Source: an uncultured Enterobacterales bacterium (GTDB lineage Bacteria; Pseudomonadota; Gammaproteobacteria; Enterobacterales; Enterobacteriaceae). Taken from it: 54,658 bases of DNA. Positions 31,629 to 42,461 of this stretch are shown in pieces. The stretch spans positions 1 to 54,658 of the forward strand of contig CAMLBO010000021.1 of assembly GCA_946478305.1 (NCBI GenBank), written 5' to 3'. Each line of letters begins with the position of its first letter. Position 1 is the first letter of the stretch. The notes beneath the pieces are model-generated. The model saw only the letters and a program-made list of their open reading frames with translations, searched no databases and was not told the origin of the DNA. The translations under genes and the position numbers were made by a program.

Positions 31629-32480
31629 TTAAGACTGTTTAGTCATTGCTGCAACTTCAGCAGCAAAGTCAGTCTCAACTTTAGCGATGCCTTCACCCAC
31701 TTCGAAGCGGATAAAATTGATAACGTCAGCGTTATGCTCTTTCAGCACCTGGCCAACGGTTTTGCTTGGGTCGATAACGAAAGGCTGACCCGTCAGAGAA
31801 ACTTCACCGGTGAATTTCTTCATGCGGCCTTCAACCATTTTCTCTGCGATTTCTTTCGGCTTACCAGACTGCATCGCGATGTCCAGCTGAACCTGGTACT
31901 CTTTCTCTACCACTTCAGCAGACACATCTTCAGGTTTAACGAATTCTGGTTTGCTTGCAGCAATGTGCATAGCAATTTGCTTAACCAGTTCTTCGTTAGC
32001 ACCTTTAGCAGCAACCAGAACACCGATACGTGCACCGTGCAGATAGCTACCCAGCACGTCACCTTCCAGAGAAGAGATGCGACGAATGTTGATGTTCTCA
32101 CCGATTTTTGCAACCAGTGCTACACGCTCTTCTTCGAACTGTGCTTTCAGAACTTCAACGTCAGTGATTTTGCCCGCAAAAGCAGCATCCAACACTTTGT
32201 CAGCAAATGCCTGGAAACCAGCATCTTTAGCAACGAAGTCAGTCTGGCAGTTAACTTCCAGAATCAAACCGTAGTTACCTTCGATCTTAGTTTTGATCAC
32301 GCCGTCAGCAGCTACGTTGCCTGCTTTTTTCGCTGCTTTGATCGCGCCAGATTTACGCATGTTTTCAATCGCCAGCTCGATGTCACCATCAGCTTCTACC
32401 AGCGATTTCTTACAATCCATCATGCCAGCGCCAGTACGTTCGCGCAGTTCTTTTACCAGGGCAGCGGTAATATCAGCCAT
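31629..32480 (-). CDS. tsf: Elongation factor Ts
   Basis: EF-Ts is the guanine nucleotide exchange factor of EF-Tu. I place the start at 32480 to give [20 protein letters not shown], the family N terminus, preceded by a GAGGAAAA ribosome-binding site; the longer 303-residue frame adds 20 unsupported residues. The 283-residue protein has the TDFVAKD segment (about 80-86) that contacts EF-Tu. It is cotranscribed with rpsB and is therefore under S2 autoregulation. Confidence 0.98.
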   Translation of the reverse strand: MADITAALVKELRERTGAGMMDCKKSLVEADGDIELAIENMRKSGAIKAAKKAGNVAADGVIKTKIEGNYGLILEVNCQTDFVAKDAGFQAFADKVLDAAFAGKITDVEVLKAQFEEERVALVAKIGENINIRRISSLEGDVLGSYLHGARIGVLVAAKGANEELVKQIAMHIAASKPEFVKPEDVSAEVVEKEYQVQLDIAMQSGKPKEIAEKMVEGRMKKFTGEVSLTGQPFVIDPSKTVGQVLKEHNADVINFIRFEVGEGIAKVETDFAAEVAAMTKQS

Positions 32481-32627
32481 TGTATTTTCCTCGATTATCT
32501 CGGTGCAAAAACGAATTTCGCGGTGAGATATTTCTCGCATTTAAGATAAGCAAAGGGGGCCAATAAAGGCCCCCTAACCAACATATTTCAATACCTGGTT
32601 AATAAGGGCTCTGCTGAGCTTGCCTTA

Positions 32628-33587
<960 letters not shown>

Positions 33588-33618
33588 TTAGGAAGTTTGC
33601 TGCAGGGAAAATGATAAT

Positions 33619-33647
33619 TTGGCAGGTATTATCTGGGCTGATACCAT
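33619..33647 (+). promoter_or_regulatory. Possible map promoter
   Basis: TTGGCA (33619-33624), a 17-bp spacer and TACCAT (33642-33647) lie 74 bp before the map start in the divergent rpsB-map region. The -10 match is only moderate. Confidence 0.35.
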
Positions 33648-33720
33648 AAGTCTTAGCTAATTATTGACGACGTTGCAGTAGAAAGAAAGGCGTCAAAACA
33701 GGATACCTGCAGGATTATTC

Positions 33721-34518
33721 ATGGCAATTTCAATCAAAACACCTCAAGACATCGAAAAAATGCGCGTAGCCGGTCGTCTGGCCGCCGAAGTACTGGAAAT
33801 CATTGAGCCTCACGTCAAACCTGGCGTCAGTACCGGTGAACTGGACCGCATTTGTGCTGATCACATTAATAACAAACAGCAGGCCATTTCAGCTTGTCTG
33901 GATTACCACGGATTCCCAAAATCTGTCTGTATCTCTGTTAATGAAGTCGTATGTCACGGCATTCCAAGCGATGACAAGATCCTCAAAGACGGTGACATCG
34001 TCAATATTGACGTTACCGTCATTAAAGATGGCTTCCATGGCGATACCTCGAAAATGTTCATTGCGGGTAAACCAACGATTCTGGGTGAGCGTCTGTGCCG
34101 CATCACTCAGGAGAGCCTCTATCTGGCAATCAAAATGGTAAAACCGGGTATTCGTCTGCGCACACTGGGCAAAGAGATCCAGAAATTCGTCGAGGCGGAG
34201 AATTTCTCTGTGGTACGTGAATATTGCGGTCACGGTATCGGCGAAGTGTTCCATGAAGAACCGCAAGTGCTGCACTACGACGCAGATGACGGCGGCGTTG
34301 TCCTGCAAGCGGGTATGGCTTTCACCATTGAACCGATGGTCAATGCAGGCGATTATCGCATCCGCACCATGAAAGATGGCTGGACGGTAAAAACGAAAGA
34401 TCGCAGCTTGTCGGCTCAGTACGAGCATACTATTGTGGTTACCGATAACGGTTGTGAAATTATGACGCTGCGTAAGGATGACACCATCCCGAATATTATT
34501 ACGCACGACCAGCAGTAA
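33721..34518 (+). CDS. map: Type I methionine aminopeptidase
   Basis: Map removes the initiator methionine from nascent proteins. The 265-residue protein keeps all five di-metal ligands at E. coli numbering: Asp97, Asp108, His171, Glu204 and Glu235, in the contexts NIDVTV, HGDTSKMF, YCGHGIG, TIEPMV and YEHTIV. It is divergent from rpsB and ends at a strong terminator before glnD. Confidence 0.98.
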   Translation: MAISIKTPQDIEKMRVAGRLAAEVLEIIEPHVKPGVSTGELDRICADHINNKQQAISACLDYHGFPKSVCISVNEVVCHGIPSDDKILKDGDIVNIDVTVIKDGFHGDTSKMFIAGKPTILGERLCRITQESLYLAIKMVKPGIRLRTLGKEIQKFVEAENFSVVREYCGHGIGEVFHEEPQVLHYDADDGGVVLQAGMAFTIEPMVNAGDYRIRTMKDGWTVKTKDRSLSAQYEHTIVVTDNGCEIMTLRKDDTIPNIITHDQQ

Positions 34519-34550
34519 CCCGCTCTTCCTCAGGGGTGAATCTGGTGATC

Positions 34551-34575
34551 AAGCCGGCGAAAGCCGGCTTTTTTG
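34551..34575 (+). terminator. Terminator after map (GAAA tetraloop)
   Basis: AAGCCGGC (34551-34558), a GAAA tetraloop and GCCGGCTT (34563-34570) are followed by TTTTTTG. It is a stable, classical intrinsic terminator. Confidence 0.93.
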
Positions 34576-34605
34576 TCTCTTACTGTAGGAATGGGCTGCG
34601 CATAT

Positions 34606-37296
34606 ATGATTGAAAATCTTCCCTCTGAAAAGAGTCTTCAACCTCAACTTTCTGCGGAACTTATCTGCGAACTCCCTTTGCAGCCTGCCTCCCCCGTTAC
34701 CTACCCGGACGACGACCTCAACCGTCAGAGTCTTAAGCAGCATATGGAACAGTTCCAGCTGTGGCTGGCCGATGCATTCAATGCTGGCCAACGCGCTGAA
34801 GAGTTGGTGGATGCCCGCTCGCTGTTTATTGACCGTTTGTTGCAGAGACTGTGGACCTTTTACGGCTTTGACAACATTGCGGAAACCGCCATGGTGGCCG
34901 TTGGCGGCTATGGGCGTGGTGAATTACACCCTCTTTCCGACATCGACGTGCTGGTACTTAGCCAACAGCACCTCAATGAGGCGCAGGCACAACGCATCGG
35001 TGAGCTAATCACCCTGCTGTGGGATTTAAAGCTCGAAGTCGGCCACAGCGTGCGAACGCTTGAAGAGTGTCTGCTGGAAGGCCTGGCTGACCTGACGGTT
35101 GCGACCAACCTGATAGAATCACGGTTGATTTGCGGTGATGTCGCCCTGTTCCTCAATATGCAAAAACATGTTTTTAGCGATGGCTTTTGGCCTTCGCCCA
35201 CCTTCTTTCGCGCTAAGATTGAAGAACAAAACGAGCGCCATCAGCGTTACCACGGCACCAGTTACAATCTTGAACCCGATATCAAAAGCAGTCCCGGTGG
35301 CCTGCGCGATATCCATACCATTTTATGGGTGGCCCGCCGCCACTTTGGCGCCACGTCGCTTGACGAAATGGTTGCCTTTGGTTTTTTGACCAAAGCTGAA
35401 CGTAATGAACTGATTGAGTGCCAGAGCTTCCTGTGGCGTATCCGCTTCGCCCTGCATCTGGTACTGCCGCGTTACGATAACCGCCTGCTGTTTGACCGAC
35501 AGCTCAATGTTGCGCAGCTCTTGCAATATCAGGGCGAAGGCAATGAGCCGGTTGAACGGATGATGAAAGATTTCTACCGCATGACGCGCCGGGTGGGCGA
35601 GCTCAATCAGATGCTGTTACAACTGTTTGATGAAGCCATTCTGGCAATCGGCCCAAACGAAAAACCCCGGCCGCTGGATGAACACTTCCAGCTTCGTGGT
35701 GACCTGATCGACCTGCGCGACGAAACGCTCTTCAGTCGTCGCCCTGAAACCATTATCAGCATGTTCTACCTGATGGTGCGTCACCGTGAAATCAAGGGGA
35801 TTTATTCCACAACAGTTCGTTTGTTGCGCCATGCGCGGCGCCATCTTAAAACCCCCTTATGCATGATCCCCGAAGCGCGGGATATTTTCATGGCAATTTT
35901 ACGCCATCCCGGTGCAGTCTCCCGCGCGCTGGTGCCGATGCATCGCCACAGCGTGTTGTGGGCCTATATGCCGCAATGGGGGCTGATTGTCGGACAGATG
36001 CAGTTTGACTTGTTCCACGCCTATACCGTCGATGAACACACGATCCGCGTTCTTCAAAAGCTGGAAAGCTTTGCCGATGAAGCCACACGCCCGCGCCACC
36101 CGCTGTGCGTCGAACTCTATCCGCGCCTGCCGCAACCGGAACTGCTGCTGATGGCCGCCCTGTTCCATGATATTGCCAAAGGCAGAGGGGGGGATCACTC
36201 CATTCTGGGTGCGCAGGACGTACTGGAATTTGCCGAACTGCATGGCCTGAACTCGCGTGAAACACAGCTGGTCGCCTGGCTGGTACGCTGCCACCTGCTG
36301 ATGTCGGTGACAGCCCAGCGTCGTGATATCCAGGACCCGAACGAGATCCAACAGTTTGCCGCTGAAGTGCAGAGCGAAAACCGTCTGCGCTATCTGGTCA
36401 GCCTGACCGTGGCAGACATCTGCGCCACCAACGAGACGTTGTGGAACAGCTGGAAGCAGAGCCTGATACGCGAGCTCTATTTCGCCACGGAAAAGCAGTT
36501 GCGCCGCGGTATGCAAAATACGCCTGACCTGCGCGAACGCGTCAGACATCATCGTCTTCAGGCGCTGGCTCTGCTGCGCATGGACAATATTGATGAAGAG
36601 GCGCTGCACCGCATCTGGAGCCGTTGCCGGGCGGACTACTTCCTGCGCCATTCGCCTAATCAGCTCGCCTGGCATGCCCGCCATCTGCTCGAACATGATT
36701 CAACCAAACCGCTGGTGCTGGTCAGTCGTCAGGCAACGCGCGGCGGTACAGAGATCTTTATCTGGAGCCCGGATCGACCGTATCTGTTTGCCACCGTCGC
36801 CGGTGAACTGGATCGTCGCAACCTGAGCATCCATGACGCGCAAATTTTTACCAACCGTGATGGCATGGCGATGGATACCTTCATCGTACTGGAACCGGAT
36901 GGCAGTCCGCTGGCGCAGGACCGTCACGAAGCGATCCGCTACGCGTTGGAACAATCTATGACTCAGCCTTACCAGCCGCCGCGTGCCCGCAGACCTTCAC
37001 CAAAACTGCGCCATTTCAGCGTGCCAACCGAAGTGAGTTTCCTGCCGACACATACCGACCGGCGCAGCTATATGGAGCTGGTTGCACTTGATCAGCCCGG
37101 TCTCCTGGCGCGCGTGGGGGAAGTGTTCTCTGATTTAGGATTGTCGCTGCATGGTGCACGCATCTCGACCATCGGCGAGCGCGTAGAGGATTTATTCATT
37201 CTGGCCAACGGCGAACGCCGGGCGCTGGATAAAAAGACACGCCACGAAATACGCCGCCGCTTAACAGAGGCGCTCAACCCTAACGAAAAAATGTGA
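34606..37296 (+). CDS. glnD: Bifunctional uridylyltransferase/uridylyl-removing enzyme
   Basis: GlnD senses glutamine and adds or removes UMP on PII proteins (GlnB/GlnK), setting glutamine synthetase activity and Ntr gene expression. I start at the ATG at 34606 (896 residues); the frame is open to 34573 but enters the map terminator, and an ATG at 34591 has poor ribosome-binding spacing. The E. coli enzyme is 890. Domains in order: nucleotidyltransferase with [15 protein letters not shown] (about 105-119), the HD phosphohydrolase domain with [12 protein letters not shown] (about 522-533), and two C-terminal ACT domains that bind glutamine. Confidence 0.97.
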   Translation: MIENLPSEKSLQPQLSAELICELPLQPASPVTYPDDDLNRQSLKQHMEQFQLWLADAFNAGQRAEELVDARSLFIDRLLQRLWTFYGFDNIAETAMVAVGGYGRGELHPLSDIDVLVLSQQHLNEAQAQRIGELITLLWDLKLEVGHSVRTLEECLLEGLADLTVATNLIESRLICGDVALFLNMQKHVFSDGFWPSPTFFRAKIEEQNERHQRYHGTSYNLEPDIKSSPGGLRDIHTILWVARRHFGATSLDEMVAFGFLTKAERNELIECQSFLWRIRFALHLVLPRYDNRLLFDRQLNVAQLLQYQGEGNEPVERMMKDFYRMTRRVGELNQMLLQLFDEAILAIGPNEKPRPLDEHFQLRGDLIDLRDETLFSRRPETIISMFYLMVRHREIKGIYSTTVRLLRHARRHLKTPLCMIPEARDIFMAILRHPGAVSRALVPMHRHSVLWAYMPQWGLIVGQMQFDLFHAYTVDEHTIRVLQKLESFADEATRPRHPLCVELYPRLPQPELLLMAALFHDIAKGRGGDHSILGAQDVLEFAELHGLNSRETQLVAWLVRCHLLMSVTAQRRDIQDPNEIQQFAAEVQSENRLRYLVSLTVADICATNETLWNSWKQSLIRELYFATEKQLRRGMQNTPDLRERVRHHRLQALALLRMDNIDEEALHRIWSRCRADYFLRHSPNQLAWHARHLLEHDSTKPLVLVSRQATRGGTEIFIWSPDRPYLFATVAGELDRRNLSIHDAQIFTNRDGMAMDTFIVLEPDGSPLAQDRHEAIRYALEQSMTQPYQPPRARRPSPKLRHFSVPTEVSFLPTHTDRRSYMELVALDQPGLLARVGEVFSDLGLSLHGARISTIGERVEDLFILANGERRALDKKTRHEIRRRLTEALNPNEKM

Positions 37297-37345
37297 TACA
37301 AAGAACACTGACTTTTTAAACATCACTATCAGGAAAGAGAACAGG

Positions 37346-38170
37346 ATGCAGCAACTTCAAACCGTTATTGAGCAGGCCTTCGAACGCCGTGCAGAGATCA
37401 CTCCGGCAAATGCTGACAGCGTAACGCGCGACGCAGTTAACCAGGTCATTAATAAGATCGACAGCGGCGAGCTGCGCGTTGCCGAGAAGATTAATGGCGA
37501 GTGGGTAACGCATCAGTGGCTGAAGAAAGCGGTACTGCTCTCTTTCAGAATCAACGACAACCAGCTGATGGATGGCGCTGAAAACCGCTTCTACGACAAA
37601 GTCCCGATGAAATTTGCTGACTATGACGAAGCCCGATTCCAGCGTGAAGGTTTCCGCGTGGTGCCACCGGCTGCCGTGCGTAAAGGCGCATTCATTGCGC
37701 GCAATACCGTGCTGATGCCTTCTTATGTCAACATCGGCGCTTACGTTGATGAAGGTACCATGGTTGATACCTGGGCCACCGTGGGTTCCTGTGCGCAAAT
37801 CGGTAAAAACGTCCACCTGTCCGGCGGCGTGGGTATCGGTGGCGTATTGGAGCCGTTGCAGGCTAACCCAACCATTATCGAAGATAACTGCTTTATCGGT
37901 GCGCGTTCTGAAATCGTTGAAGGCGTGATCGTTGAAGAAGGTTCGGTGATCTCTATGGGCGTTTACATCGGCCAGAGCACCAAAATTTATGACCGCGAAA
38001 CCGGCGAAGTGCATTACGGCCGCGTACCCGCAGGTTCTGTTGTTGTTTCAGGTAACCTGCCTTCCAAAGATGGCAAATACAGCCTGTACTGCGCCGTTAT
38101 CGTTAAGAAAGTGGATGCCAAAACCTTGGGCAAAACTGGTCTTAATGAGTTATTACGCTCCATCGACTAA
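37346..38170 (+). CDS. dapD: Tetrahydrodipicolinate N-succinyltransferase
   Basis: DapD succinylates tetrahydrodipicolinate in the diaminopimelate/lysine pathway, which feeds peptidoglycan and also supplies LdcC with lysine. The 274-residue protein equals the E. coli enzyme and has the left-handed beta-helix hexapeptide core (about 105-240: [20 protein letters not shown] in part, [15 protein letters not shown]). It begins 49 bp after glnD and is probably at least partly cotranscribed. Confidence 0.98.
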   Translation: MQQLQTVIEQAFERRAEITPANADSVTRDAVNQVINKIDSGELRVAEKINGEWVTHQWLKKAVLLSFRINDNQLMDGAENRFYDKVPMKFADYDEARFQREGFRVVPPAAVRKGAFIARNTVLMPSYVNIGAYVDEGTMVDTWATVGSCAQIGKNVHLSGGVGIGGVLEPLQANPTIIEDNCFIGARSEIVEGVIVEEGSVISMGVYIGQSTKIYDRETGEVHYGRVPAGSVVVSGNLPSKDGKYSLYCAVIVKKVDAKTLGKTGLNELLRSID

Positions 38171-38301
38171 TATGAATCTGGCGGGTTAATGAATCCGCCA
38201 TTTTTATAACTGTAGAGCGGTAAACTGTGTCATTAATCAACGAATCTGACCGCCGTTCGGTTCATCATGATAACACTCCGTAAAAACTAAAAGGTGCCGC
38301 T

Positions 38302-38691
38302 ATGTATGACAACCTGAAAAGCTTGGGTATTAATAATCCCGACGATATCGATCGTTATAGCCTGCGTCAGGAGGCCAATAACGACATCCTGAAAATTTAC
38401 TTCCGCAAAGACAAAGGCGAGTTTTTTGCTAAAAGCGTGAAATTTAAATATCCACGCCAGCGCAAAACTATCGTGGCAGACAATGCCGGTCAGGGTTACA
38501 AAGAAATTCACGAAATTAGCCCTAATCTGCGTTATGTGATTGATGAATTGGATCAGATCTGTCAGCGCGATCAGGTTGAAGTGGACCTGAAACGCAAAAT
38601 TCTTGATGATCTTCGTCATCTTGAATCCGTTGTGGCGAATAAAATCACCGAGATCGAATCCGATCTGGAAAAATTAACCAGCGGGCGTTAA
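38302..38691 (+). CDS. yaeH: UPF0325 family protein YaeH
   Basis: A 129-residue protein of unknown function conserved next to dapD in Enterobacterales (E. coli YaeH, 128). It is strongly charged and mostly helical, with no signal peptide or membrane segment. [20 protein letters not shown] at the N terminus and [20 protein letters not shown] in the C-terminal half are recognisable. It is followed by a strong terminator at 38726. A ribosome-binding site (AAGGTG) precedes the start. Confidence 0.93.
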   Translation: MYDNLKSLGINNPDDIDRYSLRQEANNDILKIYFRKDKGEFFAKSVKFKYPRQRKTIVADNAGQGYKEIHEISPNLRYVIDELDQICQRDQVEVDLKRKILDDLRHLESVVANKITEIESDLEKLTSGR

Positions 38692-38725
38692 TCATTCATC
38701 GTATTTTTCTGCGAAAGCTGAAAAT

Positions 38726-38757
38726 AAAAAGGTCAGGGGATTAGCCTGACCTTTTTT
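38726..38757 (+). terminator. Bidirectional terminator between yaeH and yqcA
   Basis: AAAAAGGTCAGG and CCTGACCTTTTTT surround a 7-nt loop. A-rich and T-rich arms allow use by yaeH (plus) and the convergent yqcC-truC-yqcA cluster (minus). Confidence 0.92.
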
Positions 38758-38808
38758 ATTTCGCCACGTATCACGTCGGATTAATACGTACCGCTATTTC
38801 ATCCGCGA

Positions 38809-39258
38809 CTATTTTAGCAATTGTGCCCATTTCTCAACCCAGGGAACGGCCAACGTTTCCGGCTCCGTCGTTTCCATCGCATCAATTTCCAGCAGATCGC
38901 CGATGCGCGATGCACCCTGTTCCTGCAATAAATCATCCATCTTATGACCGCCACCGCAGAAGTGATCATAGCTGCTGTCACCCAGCGCAATAACACCATA
39001 GCGTAATTCAGGTTGATACCCCAGGGTATCTCGAATCGCAGTAAATAACGGCGTAATGCTGTCAGGTAAATCGCCCTGACCCGTGGTAGAGGTAACAATC
39101 AGGGCAAAATGATGGCGATAGTATTGCCAGGCTTCCAGCGTGCCTTCTTCAAACAGTTTGACCTGATGTCCCTGTTTCTTCAGGAGAGTTTCAGCCTCTT
39201 CTGCCACCAGCAGCGCATTACCGTAAACGGTGCCGACAAAAATACCAATCTCAGCCAT
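38809..39258 (-). CDS. yqcA: Flavodoxin-like FMN protein YqcA
   Basis: A short-chain flavodoxin of 149 residues. The FMN phosphate-binding loop is near the N terminus ([15 protein letters not shown], about 6-20), followed by [12 protein letters not shown] and [17 protein letters not shown], both flavin-contacting loops. The start at 39258 (MAEIGIFVG) is chosen because AAGGAG lies 7 nt before it; the ATG two codons upstream is too close to that site. Its redox partner is unknown. It ends the yqcC-truC-yqcA gene cluster. Confidence 0.95.
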   Translation of the reverse strand: MAEIGIFVGTVYGNALLVAEEAETLLKKQGHQVKLFEEGTLEAWQYYRHHFALIVTSTTGQGDLPDSITPLFTAIRDTLGYQPELRYGVIALGDSSYDHFCGGGHKMDDLLQEQGASRIGDLLEIDAMETTEPETLAVPWVEKWAQLLK

Positions 39259-39297
39259 GCTCATACTCCTTGTTGTCCTGAAAATTATCAAAAACGG

Positions 39298-40074
39298 TTA
39301 GTCACTCTGTTGCTCACCGCTCTGTGCGGCAAACGCTACTCTCTCAAGCTCGGTAACGCGTCCTACCCAGCCAAACTGTTGTACCAGATGTTGCCAGCGA
39401 GGGTCCCACTTCGCGGTAAGACTCAATACTTCGCCGGTCACAGGATGAGGCAGTTGCATATGACTGGCGTGTAACATGAGGCCAGGGCAGGAAAAATGCT
39501 CAACCATCCCGCGATTTTGTTTGAGATCACCGTGGCGGCTGTCGCCCAAAATCGGGTGGCGAAGATGAGACATATGGCGACGCAGCTGATGCTTACGTCC
39601 GGTCTCAGGTTTAAGCTCGACCAGACTGTAGCGGGCGGTATCATAAGGCCCAACCGCCACGGGCATCTCAACCTGTGCCAACACACGATAATGGCTCACC
39701 GCAGGCTGCGGCGCTTTGTCCACACTGGCGAATTTATCGGCAATTTTATCTTGTTCTTCCGTCAGCGCGTAATCGACCGTACCGTCTTGCGGAACATATC
39801 CACGGACTACGGCGTGATAAATCTTGGTCATCTGGTGATTTTCAAGCTGCTGGGACATAAGACGCGCCACATCACTCGACAACGCCAGAAGTAAGACGCC
39901 GGAGGTCGGCTTATCCAGCCGGTGTACCGTAAAGACATGCTGACCAATCTGGTCACGCAAAGTTTGCATGACAAAAACCGTTTCGCGACTGTCCAGCCAA
40001 CTACGATGGACCAACATCCCGGCAGGTTTATTCACCGCAATCAGATGCTCGTCCTGATACAAAATTTCCAGCAT
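39298..40074 (-). CDS. truC: tRNA pseudouridine(65) synthase
   Basis: TruC (YqcB) makes pseudouridine 65 in tRNA-Ile1 and tRNA-Asp. The 258-residue protein belongs to the RluA family, with the catalytic Asp54 in HRLDKPTSGVLLLA, preceded by the conserved NKPAGMLVHRS. It begins 1 bp after the yqcC stop, so translation is coupled. E. coli TruC has 260 residues. Confidence 0.96.
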   Translation of the reverse strand: MLEILYQDEHLIAVNKPAGMLVHRSWLDSRETVFVMQTLRDQIGQHVFTVHRLDKPTSGVLLLALSSDVARLMSQQLENHQMTKIYHAVVRGYVPQDGTVDYALTEEQDKIADKFASVDKAPQPAVSHYRVLAQVEMPVAVGPYDTARYSLVELKPETGRKHQLRRHMSHLRHPILGDSRHGDLKQNRGMVEHFSCPGLMLHASHMQLPHPVTGEVLSLTAKWDPRWQHLVQQFGWVGRVTELERVAFAAQSGEQQSD

Positions 40075-40075
40075 G

Positions 40076-40390
40076 TCAGTCTTCTATGTTCAGCAAATCA
40101 TCAAGACGCTGCAGAGTCGCCAGTAAACGCACGGCATCAGGCAACGCCACTTCAAAATAGGGGGTAACAGCAAAGCGGGTTGGCAATGCAGTCTCCGCAT
40201 CGAGTAGTGCGTACATGCGGGGGATCAGCACCCACTGCAGCCATTGCTCTGAGGACATGGTATCGACAGAGAACGGCTCAACGCTGTCAAACGCCTCAGC
40301 TTCCGGTGGCATAGCCTGCCACAGTTTAAGATCACGCATGACCTGTTCGATATCCTGCAAGATCTGGCGAACCTGATTTTCCGTACTCAT
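40076..40390 (-). CDS. yqcC: YqcC family protein
   Basis: A 104-residue helical protein of the DUF446 family, of unknown function, always found with truC. The start at 40390 (MSTENQVRQILQDIEQVMRD) has AGAGAG 4 nt upstream and matches the family; a longer frame adds 19 residues without support. It is the first gene of the yqcC-truC-yqcA cluster and is divergent from the MFS gene. In E. coli csrB and syd lie directly upstream of it. Confidence 0.93.
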   Translation of the reverse strand: MSTENQVRQILQDIEQVMRDLKLWQAMPPEAEAFDSVEPFSVDTMSSEQWLQWVLIPRMYALLDAETALPTRFAVTPYFEVALPDAVRLLATLQRLDDLLNIED

Positions 40391-40595
40391 CACACTCTCT
40401 CTGAATTCATCATACATGGCCGCGATAGGGCTGGCATAAGGGCGCAAAGCATAGCATTGAAGGCGTTTGGCCCCAACTTTCTCCTGTCAGTCATCATTAA
40501 GCATAACGCGAAATTTCAGCCATCAGTTTTTCATACTGGTACTCATCCCTCCGAGCGGGCAAAATAATCCCACTTTACATAAATTGACGCTTCCT

Positions 40596-41834
40596 ATGCC
40601 TGCTCAACGTTCTAAAAAAGCCCACGCTACACCGGCAAAAGCCATGATCGCCTCTGTCACCGGCTACGCAATGGACGGTTTCGACTTACTGATCCTCGGC
40701 TTTATGCTGCCAGCCATCGCCATCGAACTTGGCCTGACCTCCTCTCAAAGCGGTTCCCTGGTGACCTGGACGCTGATTGGTGCCGTACTGGGTGGTGTTA
40801 TCTTCGGCCCTATCAGCGACCGCTTTGGTCGTATTCGCGTACTGACATTCACCATTCTGATGTTCTCACTGTTCACTGGCCTGTGCGCTGTGGCGCAAGG
40901 TTACTGGGACCTGCTGGCCTACCGTACTCTGGCAGGAGTCGGTCTCGGCGGTGAATTTGGAATTGGCATGGCATTGATTGCTGAAGCCTGGCCTGCGGAG
41001 AAGCGTAACCGTGCTTCAGCTTATGTGGGTATGGGCTGGCAACTCGGCGTATTGCTGGCTGCATTTCTTACTCCTTTGTTGCTGGGCATTATTGGCTGGC
41101 GCGGGATGTTTTTAGTCGGACTGCTACCGGCGCTGGCTTCGTTTCTTATTCGCCGCACCATGGGCGAACCCGAAGAGTTTGTTAAACATGTCAGCCAGCA
41201 GCCAAATGAATCCCTGTTCAGCCGGATAAAGCTGCTGTTCAAAGATCTGCCGACCACCAAAGCGAGCATAGGGATACTGATTCTCTGTTCGGTGCAAAAC
41301 TTCGGGTATTACGGGCTGATGATCTGGATGCCGAGCTATCTGTCGAAAAACTTCGGCTTTTCGCTGACCAAATCCGGTTTATGGACAGCCGTGACCGTCA
41401 TTGGCATGACGTTCGGTATATGGCTATTCGGCGTGCTGGCTGACCGCTTCCCGCGCTGGAAAATTTTCCTGATTTATCAGGTAGGCGCAGTGCTGATGGT
41501 GGTCTGTTATGCCCAGTTGAAAGACCCGACCGCGATGCTATTTGCCGGCGCGGTGATGGGTATGTTCGTCAATGGCATGATTGGGGGTTATGGCGGGCTC
41601 ATTTCGGACACCTACCCGGTCAACGTCCGGGCCACGGCGCAAAATATTCTGTTCAACGTTGGGCGTGGTGTAGGAGGTTTTGGTCCACTGGTGATTGGAG
41701 CACTGGTTTCGCAAGTATCATTTACCGCCGCATTAACTCTGCTGGCGGCAATTTATCTGCTGGATATTTACGCGACACTCTTCTTGCTGCCAAAAACTCA
41801 GGGCAAAGATGATGCACTGGGTGCGATTGGCTAA
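40596..41834 (+). CDS. MFS transporter (aromatic-acid:H+ symporter-like)
   Basis: A 412-residue major-facilitator protein with 12 predicted membrane segments. The first transmembrane segment carries DGFD (in TGYAMDGFDLL), resembling the DGYD of the AAHS family. The loop 2-3 motif is GPISDRFGRIRV and its repeat in the second half is GVLADRFPRWK. GEFGIGMALIAEAWPAEKRNR is the usual loop 4 region. The start at 40596 is the only ATG before the first segment; its ribosome-binding site is weak. The substrate cannot be told. It separates yqcC from csrB, which are adjacent in E. coli, so it is an accessory gene at this site. Confidence 0.85.
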   Translation: MPAQRSKKAHATPAKAMIASVTGYAMDGFDLLILGFMLPAIAIELGLTSSQSGSLVTWTLIGAVLGGVIFGPISDRFGRIRVLTFTILMFSLFTGLCAVAQGYWDLLAYRTLAGVGLGGEFGIGMALIAEAWPAEKRNRASAYVGMGWQLGVLLAAFLTPLLLGIIGWRGMFLVGLLPALASFLIRRTMGEPEEFVKHVSQQPNESLFSRIKLLFKDLPTTKASIGILILCSVQNFGYYGLMIWMPSYLSKNFGFSLTKSGLWTAVTVIGMTFGIWLFGVLADRFPRWKIFLIYQVGAVLMVVCYAQLKDPTAMLFAGAVMGMFVNGMIGGYGGLISDTYPVNVRATAQNILFNVGRGVGGFGPLVIGALVSQVSFTAALTLLAAIYLLDIYATLFLLPKTQGKDDALGAIG

Positions 41835-41914
41835 GAAGTAGGAAGAACAACCTGCGTGGGCAGCCCTAGCTCAGGCTGCAATTGAATTGATACTATTTAA
41901 TGAAACATCGACAT

Positions 41915-42273
41915 AAAGTTGGGGGCACTGTTTGCACAGTGCCCCCCGTTCGTTTTATAGCAATCCAGCTACCTAAGTGCTCCCTGCTCAATCCCTGAAA
42001 ACTTTTCCTGCGGTTATCCTAACCTGCCATCCGTTGCATCGTCCTACTTTCATCCTGACGCTTCTTCCTGATGTCTTCCCGACATATTTCCTTTAGTCTT
42101 CCTGACCCACCCGTCGTCCTTTACGAGCTCTCAATCTCCGTCCTGGAGGTGTCCCTTGTTTCGTCCTGAAACTTCCTGGCATGCTCCGATGCCGTCCTGA
42201 CTCTTCCTGAGCCTATCCCCTACTTTATGAAACAGCCATCATCCTAATGTTCCGTTTCATGTCATCCTTCGAC
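41915..42273 (-). ncRNA. csrB: CsrB small RNA, copy A (csrB1, downstream copy)
   Basis: CsrB binds and sequesters many CsrA dimers through repeated GGA motifs in hairpin loops, relieving CsrA's control of carbon flux, motility and biofilm. On the minus strand the predicted RNA is about 359 nt (E. coli about 369). It starts GTCGAAGGATG, ends in a GC-rich terminator hairpin and contains about 25 GGA triplets, mostly as AGGA(C/T/A). The last 70 nt (GCAGGGAGCAC...AGCTGGATTGCTATAAAACG) align well with E. coli CsrB. Location next to yqcC and syd is the E. coli location. The 5' end is inferred from the promoter. Confidence 0.93.
41921..41946 (-). terminator. CsrB copy A terminator hairpin with weak U-tract
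   Basis: GGGGGCACTGT and its complement (41921-41931 / 41936-41946) form an 11-bp stem with a 4-nt loop. On the minus strand the following bases are CAACTTTATG, not the T-run of E. coli csrB, so termination may be incomplete. Confidence 0.85.
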
Positions 42274-42279
42274 CCACTT

Positions 42280-42308
42280 AGAATCGTCGATTTTGCCCTC
42301 ACAGACAA
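42280..42308 (-). promoter_or_regulatory. csrB copy A promoter
   Basis: On the minus strand TTGTCT (42303-42308), a 17-bp spacer and GATTCT (42280-42285) place the start at about 42273, which matches the 5' end of E. coli CsrB by sequence (GTCGA). The -10 is weak, as expected for an activator-dependent promoter. Confidence 0.7.
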
Positions 42309-42420
42309 GATAGCCTGTAAGCCAAACAGCGTGAATGTAAGCCCTTCAGATAAGCAGAAAGGTTTATTGTTATGTTATTTAAGGGTTATTTTTATTGCAC
42401 CGGGAGATAACAACAAGGAT

Positions 42421-42461
42421 TAAGCGAGATCTCTTACAGGCAGTGTGAGAGATCTCTCACA
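42421..42461. promoter_or_regulatory. UvrY/GacA-type sites upstream of csrB copy A
   Basis: Two sites lie about 150-190 bp upstream of the predicted start: TAAGCGAGATCTCTTACA (42421-42438), resembling the GacA box on its right half, and the perfect palindrome TGTGAGAGATCTCTCACA (42444-42461). The BarA/UvrY two-component system activates csrB through such inverted repeats. Binding is inferred. Confidence 0.72.

Noticed and set aside
31734-32549. Long open frame (271 codons) antisense to tsf
   Set aside because: It lies opposite a highly expressed gene with strongly biased codons, has a low-complexity Phe/Asn-rich translation, and has no family resemblance or ribosome-binding site.
35899-36696. 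Open frame of 265 codons antisense to glnD
   Set aside because: It is a shadow of the biased codon use in glnD, starts inside the coding frame and has no recognisable domain. The same applies to 45302-46030 opposite ppnN and 37316-38014 opposite dapD.
41860-41879. Hairpin GCAGCC...GGCTGC after the MFS gene as its terminator
   Set aside because: It has only a 6-bp stem with an 8-nt loop and no T-run on either strand; I could not support a terminator there.
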